Shown in pieces: positions 6,459 to 13,345 of a stretch of 25,956 nucleotides of DNA. The stretch covers positions 1-25,956 of the forward strand of contig CAZYYW010000026.1 in NCBI GenBank assembly GCA_964651445.1, read 5' to 3'. Made by a program: the position numbers and the translations under genes. This DNA comes from GCA-2746365 sp964651445. GTDB taxonomy: Bacteria > Pseudomonadota > Gammaproteobacteria > SZUA-229. The notes beneath the pieces are model-generated. The model was not told the origin of the DNA and made no database searches. It saw only the letters and a list, made by a program, of their open reading frames with translations. Each line of letters opens with the position of its first letter. Position 1 is the stretch's first letter.

Positions 6459-6989
6459 CTAATCCTTTTTTAATGCTTTCAAGGCCGCAAATGGATGTTC
6501 TGCTGCTTTTTCTGCATTTATTTTTGCTGCTACTGCTTTGTTTTTCTGCATCATGTATGCCGAACAATCTTCGTTATGGTTTGCGACCATTGGTAAACAT
6601 AACAACAATTCATCTTCGATGAGTTCGACCACAGATTGTTCCTCCGCATCCAACAAACAAGGTTCAAATTCTTCTGGCAACAGTGAAATGTCTTCTTCGT
6701 TATTAACCAGAGCAAATTTAAACTGCCCTGAAAGTTCCACCTCCAGTGGTTGTAGACATCGCTGGCACTGTAATTGTACCTTTGCCGTCACCAAACCTTT
6801 TAGTGCAGCAAAGCCAGCACTATCACCAAATGCCAACTTTACCTGAACATTGCCATCGGTATTAAGCAAAAACTCCGCCAAACGGTTTAGCTTTTTTATT
6901 GGGTAGATACCCTCAATACTGCGATTTCGCTCTACCTGTCGAGCGAAATTCAGCGTTTCTTCAATCTCGGCTGTCTTTTGCTTCTGCAT
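6459..6989 (-). CDS. yceD: 23S rRNA accumulation protein YceD (DUF177)
   Basis: A 176-residue DUF177 protein. In E. coli, YceD is linked to 23S rRNA accumulation, and the gene sits next to rpmF almost universally. The central LQCQRCLQPLEVEL (Cys75, Cys78) and the acidic stretch VVELIEDELLLCLPMV are family hallmarks, as is the C-terminal HPFAALKALKKD. The ATG at 6989 gives the standard N-terminus MQKQK and is preceded by AGGCGG. A good -35/-10 pair lies so close upstream that the transcript could be nearly leaderless. The gene is divergent from maf. Confidence 0.95.
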   Translation of the reverse strand: MQKQKTAEIEETLNFARQVERNRSIEGIYPIKKLNRLAEFLLNTDGNVQVKLAFGDSAGFAALKGLVTAKVQLQCQRCLQPLEVELSGQFKFALVNNEEDISLLPEEFEPCLLDAEEQSVVELIEDELLLCLPMVANHNEDCSAYMMQKNKAVAAKINAEKAAEHPFAALKALKKD

Positions 6990-6998
6990 AATCCGCCT

Positions 6999-7027
6999 AT
7001 GATACAGTAAATTACATAATCTGTAAA
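6999..7027 (-). promoter_or_regulatory. Candidate promoter of yceD-rpmF-plsX-fabH
   Basis: On the minus strand, -35 TTTACA (7022-7027) and -10 TATCAT (6999-7004) are 17 nt apart. Each hexamer matches consensus at five of six positions. The ATG of yceD begins only 9 nt after the -10, so transcription from here would start within a few bases of the start codon. A second promoter farther upstream in 7030-7170 is possible, but none stands out. Confidence 0.45.
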
Positions 7028-7170
7028 TTATTCTCCTTACTTATCAATAGCTTCTATTGGCTTGTCACGCGCCAATATCATGTCAGTAATAATGCATTTT
7101 TAAGCGTATTTCGATAAAATACAAGAAATGACAATAATCTGTACAAGCAACTGAATTAGCAGAAAAAATT

Positions 7171-7198
7171 ATGAAAATACTCCTATGAAAATACTCCT
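7171..7198 (+). repeat. Perfect 14-bp tandem duplication at the maf start
   Basis: ATGAAAATACTCCT occurs twice back to back, at 7171-7184 and 7185-7198. The second copy begins the maf ORF. The first copy starts an out-of-frame five-codon ORF (MKILL) whose TGA at 7186-7188 overlaps the real ATG in an ATGA arrangement. The purine-rich AGAAAAAA at 7161-7168 is placed better for the first ATG than for the second. Confidence 0.95.
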
Positions 7199-7763
7199 TG
7201 GCTCAAGCTCTCCGTTCAGAAAAGCCCTGTTACAGCGGTTAGATATCAATTTTGAGTGTGACTCCCCCAATATTGACGAAACACCGCTTAGCAATGAGCC
7301 CGTTGAAGCAATGGTGGTGCGCCTTGCAACAGCTAAGGCACAGGCGCTCGCCCCCAATCATGCTGACAGCTTAATCATTGCCTCTGACCAAAGTGCGGTT
7401 TTAAACGGTGAAAAGCTAAACAAGCCGGGAAATTTCGGCAATGCCTTCAAACAACTGACACGTGCCTCAGGACAAAAAATTACCTTTCACACCGGTTTGT
7501 GCCTGTTAAACACGCGCAGTGGTAATGTCCAGAGCAGTTGCGTGCCGTATACCGTGGTTTTTAAGGCATTATCGGCAACCATGATTGAGAATTATCTGCA
7601 CAAGGAAGAACCCTATAATTGTGCCGGCAGTTTTAAATCCGAAGCGTTGGGAATTGCACTGTTTGAACGTTTTGAAGGCGATGACCCAAATGCTTTAATC
7701 GGCTTGCCACTGATTAAACTGGTTAGCTTTTTAGCGAATGAAGGTATTTCCATTCTTGATTAA
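7185..7763 (+). CDS. yceF: Maf-family nucleotide pyrophosphatase, YceF type
   Basis: Maf proteins hydrolyse non-canonical or modified nucleoside triphosphates in the cytosol. The YceF subgroup acts on 7-methyl-GTP. The 192 residues carry the N-terminal LLGSSSPFRKALLQRL, an Asp/Glu pair in NIDETP (about 29-34) and the catalytic SDQ (Asp68-Gln69), which marks the YceF subgroup rather than the SDT-type dTTP/UTP pyrophosphatases. The C-terminal half has YNCAGSFKSEALGIALFE and GDDPNALIGLPL, both conserved. It is divergent from yceD, as in many Gammaproteobacteria. The start is the second of two duplicated ATGs, the only one in frame. The gene ends 25 nt before a MITE-like element. Confidence 0.94.
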   Translation: MKILLGSSSPFRKALLQRLDINFECDSPNIDETPLSNEPVEAMVVRLATAKAQALAPNHADSLIIASDQSAVLNGEKLNKPGNFGNAFKQLTRASGQKITFHTGLCLLNTRSGNVQSSCVPYTVVFKALSATMIENYLHKEEPYNCAGSFKSEALGIALFERFEGDDPNALIGLPLIKLVSFLANEGISILD

Positions 7764-7788
7764 AACACACCTGCCTTTATTTACTCCA

Positions 7789-7951
7789 AGGAGCCTGTCG
7801 GGTCTAGCGTATTTGGCTGCAAATCCCTGAGTGACGATTAACTCAGCTTATCCTGATCGTCAAATAGCGCAACTATTCTTCTCACACGATAAACTGACTT
7901 AATTCGCCATTAGAAATTTTCGCTTCAAAAAGTTAAATCCGACAGGCTCCT
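7789..7951. mobile_element. MITE-like element with 13-bp perfect terminal inverted repeats
   Basis: AGGAGCCTGTCGG at 7789-7801 is matched perfectly by CCGACAGGCTCCT at 7939-7951, giving a 163-bp non-coding unit. Inside are nested palindromes, CTGAGT/ACTCAG (7827-7832 and 7841-7846) and GACGAT/ATCGTC (7833-7838 and 7856-7861). No ORF is present, so mobility would need a transposase in trans. No clear target-site duplication is visible. The right end contributes two of the three bases of the lpxA stop codon. It fills the whole gap between convergent maf and lpxA and may also serve as a bidirectional transcript end. Confidence 0.7.
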
Positions 7952-8720
7952 ATCGAATCCAACCACGCTCGCTGGCATCAAGAAAATCCAGCATCAACTG
8001 AACATTGTCATCTTGCTTTGCAAGAGCTTCAACTTTTTCCAAAGCAACCTTGTGTGAACAGGTCGATTTAATTAACAATTTAAAAGCATCTTGCAGAGCA
8101 CGTATGGTCTCTGTTGAAAACTCACGACGCTGCAAGCCTTTTTTATTAATGCCTATGGCGCGAGCGCGGTTGCCTGCCACCATAAAATACGGCAACACAT
8201 CACGATCAATCGCTGTGGAAAATCCAGTGAAGGCATGCATCCCTATGCGAACAAACTGATGTACGGTGGTATAACCACCCAGAATAACGTAATCATCAAC
8301 CACGACATGACCCGCCAGAGCCGTGGCATTTGCCAGCACTGTGTGATTGCCGATAATGCAATCATGGGCAACATGCACATTGACCATCAGTAAATTGTCG
8401 CTACCGATTGTTGTTATAGCGCCGCCTTCCGGCGTGCCACGGTGAATATTGACGTACTCACGCAAGGTATTTCGATCACCAATAAGCAATTTTGTCGGTT
8501 CATCATTGAATTTCAAATCCTGCGGTTTTTCGCCGATTGAGGCAAACTGGAAAATTCGATTATGTTTTCCAATTTTTGTTGGGCCATTGATGACTACGTG
8601 AGATGCCACTGTGGTTCCAGAGCCAATTTCCACATCCGCACCGATAATACTAAAGGGGCCAATGCTCACATCATCAGCAATTTTTGCCGAGGCATCAACA
8701 ATCGCTTGTGGATGTATCAC
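7950..8720 (-). CDS. lpxA: UDP-N-acetylglucosamine O-acyltransferase (LpxA)
   Basis: LpxA transfers a 3-hydroxyacyl chain from ACP to UDP-GlcNAc, the first step of lipid A synthesis. It is a cytosolic left-handed beta-helix trimer. Hexapeptide repeats run through the first two thirds. The catalytic His119 is in VAHDCIIGN (E. coli His125), and the C-terminus ends GWIR, like E. coli GLIR. I place the start at GTG 8720, 2 nt after the fabZ stop, with AAGG 7 nt upstream and a standard N-terminus MIHPQAIVD. The upstream in-frame GTG at 8753 lies inside fabZ without a Shine-Dalgarno. Phe167 occupies the acyl-length ruler position (E. coli Gly173). lpxB, the usual next gene, is missing. Confidence 0.96.
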   Translation of the reverse strand: MIHPQAIVDASAKIADDVSIGPFSIIGADVEIGSGTTVASHVVINGPTKIGKHNRIFQFASIGEKPQDLKFNDEPTKLLIGDRNTLREYVNIHRGTPEGGAITTIGSDNLLMVNVHVAHDCIIGNHTVLANATALAGHVVVDDYVILGGYTTVHQFVRIGMHAFTGFSTAIDRDVLPYFMVAGNRARAIGINKKGLQRREFSTETIRALQDAFKLLIKSTCSHKVALEKVEALAKQDDNVQLMLDFLDASERGWIR

Positions 8721-8722
8721 CG

Positions 8723-9175
8723 TTAAACCTTGTCTTTTGGCATAGCCGCGCACAATAGATTTGCCGCTGTTACCAGCTTTCCATCGACACTTGCCTCACA
8801 TTTAAACTTCCAGAACATCCGTGAACGACGTTCGATTGTCGCCTTTAAGGTTAACTGATCCCCCGGAACTACCTGGCTTTTAAAACGGACATTGTCAATG
8901 CCAACCAGCATGTACAAAAGATCAGAGCTGGGTGCTTCACTGAGTGTACGAAAACCTAATAAGCCGGTTGTCTGTGCCAGTGCTTCAACAATCAGTACGC
9001 CCGGCATAATGGCTTGGTCAGGAAAGTGACCGGTAAATTGCGGTTCATTGAAAGTAATATTTTTTATCGCGGTCATCGATTCTCCGGGAACGCATTCAAG
9101 CACACGATCGACCAGTAAAAAGGGATAACTGTGCGGTAAAAATTTCCTAATTTCTTCAATGTACATTTCACTCAC
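8723..9175 (-). CDS. fabZ: 3-hydroxyacyl-ACP dehydratase FabZ
   Basis: FabZ dehydrates 3-hydroxyacyl-ACP in fatty-acid elongation and competes with LpxA and LpxD for the same substrate, which explains its place between them. This hot-dog-fold protein has 150 residues. The catalytic motif is GHFPDQAIMPGVLIVEALAQ, with His50 and Glu64. N-terminal LPHSYPFLLVDRV and C-terminal VVPGDQL are also canonical. The start is GTG at 9175, chosen because GGAG lies 7 nt upstream. An ATG three codons later has no comparable site. The 177-nt gap to lpxD (9176-9352) shows no recognisable feature. Confidence 0.97.
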   Translation of the reverse strand: MSEMYIEEIRKFLPHSYPFLLVDRVLECVPGESMTAIKNITFNEPQFTGHFPDQAIMPGVLIVEALAQTTGLLGFRTLSEAPSSDLLYMLVGIDNVRFKSQVVPGDQLTLKATIERRSRMFWKFKCEASVDGKLVTAANLLCAAMPKDKV

Positions 9176-9352
9176 AGAGCATCTCCAATAGTGTCGTTAC
9201 TGCTATTACAGCAACCGGTTAATTATTCAGGGGCAAGGCATAAAACGTATTTCTGCCACAAGTTGTTACGGGATTTCATCATGCAGAAAATGGCAAATTT
9301 TGTCCGCCAATTATGCTTTCACGAATCAATCAGCGCTTCCCTCTTTCCAGCT

Positions 9353-10369
9353 CTAGGTCAGCTTCAAACTTTTTTCCAATTTTCTTAGGCGCTTGTCCAT
9401 TTTATTAAGACTTTTATGTCGAATCGCATTTTTTCGCCAATTTTTAACGGTATCCACTAACATGCTGGAAGCATATGCACCGGGCTTGTCGATGCTTGTG
9501 GTAATCAGCGTTCTGCCCAGAACAACGACATTATCAGTAAGCTCAATATTATCACTGACAGCCACCGCACCGCCAATAACACAGTTTTCACCCACTTTCG
9601 TCGAGCCAGCAACACCCGATTGCGCGCAGATAACCGTGTGCTTACCAATAACCACGTTGTGCCCAATTTGCACCAGGTTATCCACCTTCACACCATCACA
9701 AAGAATAGTGTCGCGCAATGCGCCGCGATCAATTGTACTGTTGGCACCAATCTCTACATTGTCGCCAATTCGAACATTGCCCAGTTGCGGAACTTTAAGG
9801 TAAGCCTCGCCATCTTTTTCATAGCCAAAACCATCAGCGCCGATAATGCTGCCCGCAGAAACAATACAGTTTGTACCCATCTGAGTTTTATAACCGATAT
9901 AAACATTGGCATGAATAACGCAACCATCACCAATTGTTACATCAGACTGTAACACTGTATTCGCGGCAATTTGTACATTTTCACCGATGCTGACGCCTGT
10001 TTCTATCACCACATTTGGGCCAATATAAACAGTTGCCGGTAACGAAACATCAGTAGCAATATCGGCACTCGCTGCAATCCCAGCGGGGTAACGTTTTTCT
10101 GGGTTCAATAACCGCGCTGCTTTAACAAAGGCTAAACGCGGGTTATCAGTCAGCAATACCGGTTGGCTGCAACGCTGTGACCAGCTTTCTTTTATGATGA
10201 TGGCAGAGGCAGCGGTTGAATCAATTTTATCAAGGTATTTCGGGTTATATATAAAGACCAGATCACCTTCAACAGCGGCATCAATATCAGCAACATTATT
10301 GATTACACAATCATCACCGTGTAAGCGGCAGCCAATTTTTTCTGCTAATTCTGACAGTTTTATAGCCAT
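9353..10369 (-). CDS. lpxD: UDP-3-O-acylglucosamine N-acyltransferase (LpxD)
   Basis: LpxD adds the N-linked 3-hydroxyacyl chain in the third step of lipid A synthesis, using acyl-ACP in the cytosol. The 338-residue protein has the uridine-binding N-terminal domain (about 1-100, with VFIYNPKY), the left-handed beta-helix (about 100-300) and a C-terminal helix (WRKNAIRHKSLNKMDKRLRKLEK). GADGFGYEKDG and IDRGALRDT are diagnostic. The catalytic His237 in QIGHNVVIG matches E. coli His239. The second conserved His (E. coli His276 in GHMEI) is Asn274 here (SDNIEL), with no gaps between the two positions in my hand alignment. It follows skp after a hairpin. Confidence 0.96.
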   Translation of the reverse strand: MAIKLSELAEKIGCRLHGDDCVINNVADIDAAVEGDLVFIYNPKYLDKIDSTAASAIIIKESWSQRCSQPVLLTDNPRLAFVKAARLLNPEKRYPAGIAASADIATDVSLPATVYIGPNVVIETGVSIGENVQIAANTVLQSDVTIGDGCVIHANVYIGYKTQMGTNCIVSAGSIIGADGFGYEKDGEAYLKVPQLGNVRIGDNVEIGANSTIDRGALRDTILCDGVKVDNLVQIGHNVVIGKHTVICAQSGVAGSTKVGENCVIGGAVAVSDNIELTDNVVVLGRTLITTSIDKPGAYASSMLVDTVKNWRKNAIRHKSLNKMDKRLRKLEKSLKLT

Positions 10370-10402
10370 GATTTAACCAACGAGCAATAATTGATTGCTA
10401 TT

Positions 10403-10437
10403 TGAGAGCTTTGTTCAGTATAGGAACAAAGCTCTCA
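10403..10437. terminator. Perfect 14-bp hairpin between skp and lpxD
   Basis: TGAGAGCTTTGTTC (10403-10416) and its exact complement (10424-10437) enclose a 7-nt loop. It begins 4 nt past the skp stop. The T-rich tract (ATTTTTTATTTC) lies on the plus-strand side, while in the operon direction the hairpin is preceded by an A-run and followed by AAATAGC. It therefore looks like a terminator for rightward transcription, or a stabilising or partial attenuating hairpin for leftward mRNA. Confidence 0.75.
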
Positions 10438-10441
10438 TTTT

Positions 10442-10954
10442 TTATTTCTTTTTGAAGGCCGATTTCATTTGGTCTAACACCTTATCGGTGATATCCAGAT
10501 CCGGTGATACAAAAGCAACACCTTCGCTTAGCACTAAATCATACTTACCTTTTTTAGCGATGTCATCGATGATGCCTCTCACCTGTTGCTGCAAAACGGC
10601 AAGTTCCTGATTGCGTACAGTGCCAACTTCTTGCGTTAGCATGGCTTCCTTTTGTTTTAGTCGCTGAATTTTAGTAATGATTTCTCTTTTTAAATCGTTT
10701 AACTTATCTTCAGTCATTACCAGTTCATTGCGCTGGAAATTTTCCTGCATTTTAGTGATTTCTTTTTCTGCTTTTTGCAGCTCATCACGCTGCGGACCAA
10801 AACGTTCCAACATCGAAGTATTCACCGCATCAACCTGTGGTGCTTCAGTCAAAATTCTTTCCACACTAACTACACCTATTTTTAAATCTGCTGCTAGCGC
10901 ACTGGCAGACATAAAACCGGACATTAAGATTAAACCTAAAACTAATTTTTTCAT
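10442..10954 (-). CDS. skp: Periplasmic chaperone Skp/OmpH
   Basis: Skp is a periplasmic trimeric chaperone that holds unfolded outer-membrane proteins for delivery to the BAM complex. The 170-residue precursor has a Sec signal peptide (MKKLVLGLILMSGFMSASALA, then ADLKIGVV). The long, charged alpha-helical tentacle region (about 55-125, rich in Lys, Glu and Gln) is followed by a closing strand around YDLVLSEGVAFV. A strong AAGGAG sits 8 nt before the ATG and overlaps the bamA stop codon, so translation is probably coupled. Its place right after bamA and before lpxD is the standard order. Confidence 0.95.
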   Translation of the reverse strand: MKKLVLGLILMSGFMSASALAADLKIGVVSVERILTEAPQVDAVNTSMLERFGPQRDELQKAEKEITKMQENFQRNELVMTEDKLNDLKREIITKIQRLKQKEAMLTQEVGTVRNQELAVLQQQVRGIIDDIAKKGKYDLVLSEGVAFVSPDLDITDKVLDQMKSAFKKK

Positions 10955-10966
10955 TATATTTTCTCC

Positions 10967-13327
10967 TTAGAAGAATGAACCAATACTAAACTGGAAAGCA
11001 CGTAAGCGATCACCATAATCGTCAACCGCACCCGAGCCTGTGGCCGATACATCATTGATGGTTTCGGCATAACTAAAGCGCAATGGGCCAATGGGCGAAA
11101 GCCAAACCATTGATATTCCATATGAGCTTCTTAACTGATCTAACTGAAAACCATTTGTCCCCAATGGGGCATCGTAAGTATGGAAGTTATCCAAAAAAAC
11201 GTTACCAACATCAATGAACAGACTTAAACGCACGGAACTCGGCGGCTTCTCAACAAATGGTATAGGAAATATATAGTCTACGCCAGCAGTAACACGCAAA
11301 TTACCCCCCACAGCAAAACCAGAAATGGGATCACGAGGACCTAATGTATTGGAATCGTAGCCCCGCACTGTGCGAATGCCACCGGCAAAATAGCGTTCGA
11401 AAAACGGCAAAGTATCACTATCACCGTAACCATCGCCATATGCAAGGTTAGAGCGCAGCAGCAATGTTGTATTGCTGGTTATTCCGAAAAAAGTATTCGT
11501 AATATAACTTAATTTAAAATACTCCAGTTCACTGCCTGGGACAGTCATGTTCATGCCTACCGTTTGCTGCGTGCCTGAGGTCGCAAAAACGGTACGATTG
11601 CGAGTATCGTGAGAAAAACTGGCGTTGAGGGTAAAGTTGTTAAATGAGGATTGTCCATCATGCTCGTTCAGGAACTCGGTAACATCAAAAGAAGGGTTAA
11701 AAGATGAAGGAAGAATTTTTATATAACTGTAGCCATAACCCAAACGTAATGTATTAAATTCCGAAAGTGGAACCCCATAGCTGATATTCAAATCACCTGA
11801 ATTGGTTTGGAAATTATTGATCTGCTCTTCTGCCGCATCACGATCACGAAAAGAGACACTTACTGTGCGACTGATACCATCAATAGTATAAAAAGGGTCA
11901 GTAAACGCAGCACTGTAAATGGTATTGGCACGATCGGTATTAACATTCACAGCCAGACGCTGACCACTACCAAACAAATTTTCCTGCGTTAAGCCAACAT
12001 TAAAAATCAAACCTTGGGTCTGTGAAAAACCTGCGCCAATATTAAAACTGCCGGCGAGTTTTTCCACGACAGTGATTTTTAAATCGACCTGTGTACTAGA
12101 ACCTGGCACGGGTATAGCGTCAACATCAACCGATGCAACAAAAGGCAAACGTTGAATACGAATTTTGGAGCGTTCCAGTAAATCACTTGCCAGAATCGAA
12201 CCTTCCTTTAAACGCATTTCACGGCGAAACACCTTATCCATAGTACTGTCATTGCCATGAATGTTTATGCGCCGTACATAAATCTTTTCACCGGGGATAG
12301 CGAAATAGGTTAATGCAACCTCTTTGCGTTCATCATCGACTATTGGGGTTAATTTTATTTCAGAAAACGCATACCCGATGCGTCCCATTTGTGCTTCTAG
12401 GCGTTTTTTACTGCTGGTCATCAAACTACGTGAAAACCACATACCCGGTTTGGTTAATATTTGTGATTCCATCGTTTGACGGTTAACCACAAGTTCACCG
12501 GTCAACACCGACGACGAAATTTTATAACGATCACCTTCACTGACATTGATGGTGATATAGATATCCTGCTTATCTGGCGTAATCGATACCTGTGTTGATT
12601 CAATGTTGAATTTTAGATAACCACGATCGAGGTAAAATGAACGCAGTTTCTCTAAGTCACCGTTTAGCTTTGGTTTTGAGTAATCATCCGCTGAAGAAAG
12701 TATCGCCCATGCTGATGGCACGCCTGACTCAAGTTCATCAAGCAAGGTTTCATCATCGTAAACATCATTGCCAACAATATTAATGTGTTTAATTAGCGCG
12801 ACCTGACCTTCCGAAATGGTAATCTCGATATCAACACGATTTTGATCCAATGACTCCACTTTCGTTTCTATCTTGACGCCATATTTTCCCTGGCTGAAAT
12901 AAACTCGTTCAAGTTCCAGCGTCAGTCTTTCAAGTAAAGCTCGGTTATAAATCTGGCCGCGTGTTACGCCAATATCGAGCAACGCATCGCTTAATGCTTC
13001 GTCATCGATATCTGAATTACCGGTAAAGGTGACATCAGAAATAGAGGGTCTTTCTTCAACACGAACCACCAGTACATCACCATCACGAAACAGTTTCACA
13101 TTGGCGAAAAAACCGGTTTTATATAATTCACTAATAGAAAAAGTAATTTGATTGTCATCGATGGGATCGCCCGCAACAATCGGCAGGTAGTTCAGCAGCG
13201 TACCATCCGGTAATCGCTGCAGGCCTTCAATTTTAATTTCACTAACAGTAAAAGTATCAGCATGGGCGGTGGTGACGCCCAGACTGTAAAACAGCAGCAA
13301 TATTAAAGATAAACGAATAAATGACAT
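10967..13327 (-). CDS. bamA: Outer membrane protein assembly factor BamA
   Basis: BamA is the essential core of the BAM complex, which folds and inserts beta-barrel proteins into the outer membrane. The 786-residue precursor has a signal peptide ending AHA-DTF (about residue 23). Five POTRA domains follow in the periplasm (about 25-425, first one FTVSEIKIEGLQRLPDGT), then a 16-strand barrel (about 430-786). The loop-6 motif appears as TVRGYDSNTLGPRDP near residue 655, with Tyr instead of the commoner Phe. The barrel ends with a C-terminal Phe (FSIGSFF), the expected beta-signal. It sits between rseP and skp. Confidence 0.98.
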   Translation of the reverse strand: MSFIRLSLILLLFYSLGVTTAHADTFTVSEIKIEGLQRLPDGTLLNYLPIVAGDPIDDNQITFSISELYKTGFFANVKLFRDGDVLVVRVEERPSISDVTFTGNSDIDDEALSDALLDIGVTRGQIYNRALLERLTLELERVYFSQGKYGVKIETKVESLDQNRVDIEITISEGQVALIKHINIVGNDVYDDETLLDELESGVPSAWAILSSADDYSKPKLNGDLEKLRSFYLDRGYLKFNIESTQVSITPDKQDIYITINVSEGDRYKISSSVLTGELVVNRQTMESQILTKPGMWFSRSLMTSSKKRLEAQMGRIGYAFSEIKLTPIVDDERKEVALTYFAIPGEKIYVRRINIHGNDSTMDKVFRREMRLKEGSILASDLLERSKIRIQRLPFVASVDVDAIPVPGSSTQVDLKITVVEKLAGSFNIGAGFSQTQGLIFNVGLTQENLFGSGQRLAVNVNTDRANTIYSAAFTDPFYTIDGISRTVSVSFRDRDAAEEQINNFQTNSGDLNISYGVPLSEFNTLRLGYGYSYIKILPSSFNPSFDVTEFLNEHDGQSSFNNFTLNASFSHDTRNRTVFATSGTQQTVGMNMTVPGSELEYFKLSYITNTFFGITSNTTLLLRSNLAYGDGYGDSDTLPFFERYFAGGIRTVRGYDSNTLGPRDPISGFAVGGNLRVTAGVDYIFPIPFVEKPPSSVRLSLFIDVGNVFLDNFHTYDAPLGTNGFQLDQLRSSYGISMVWLSPIGPLRFSYAETINDVSATGSGAVDDYGDRLRAFQFSIGSFF

Positions 13328-13345
13328 ACAGTGGATAAAAACTCT

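Noticed and set aside
8721..8753. Longer LpxA start at GTG 8753
   Set aside because: It lies inside fabZ, has no Shine-Dalgarno, and adds a non-conserved MRGYAKRQGLT. GTG 8720 has AAGG at 7 nt and the standard N-terminus.
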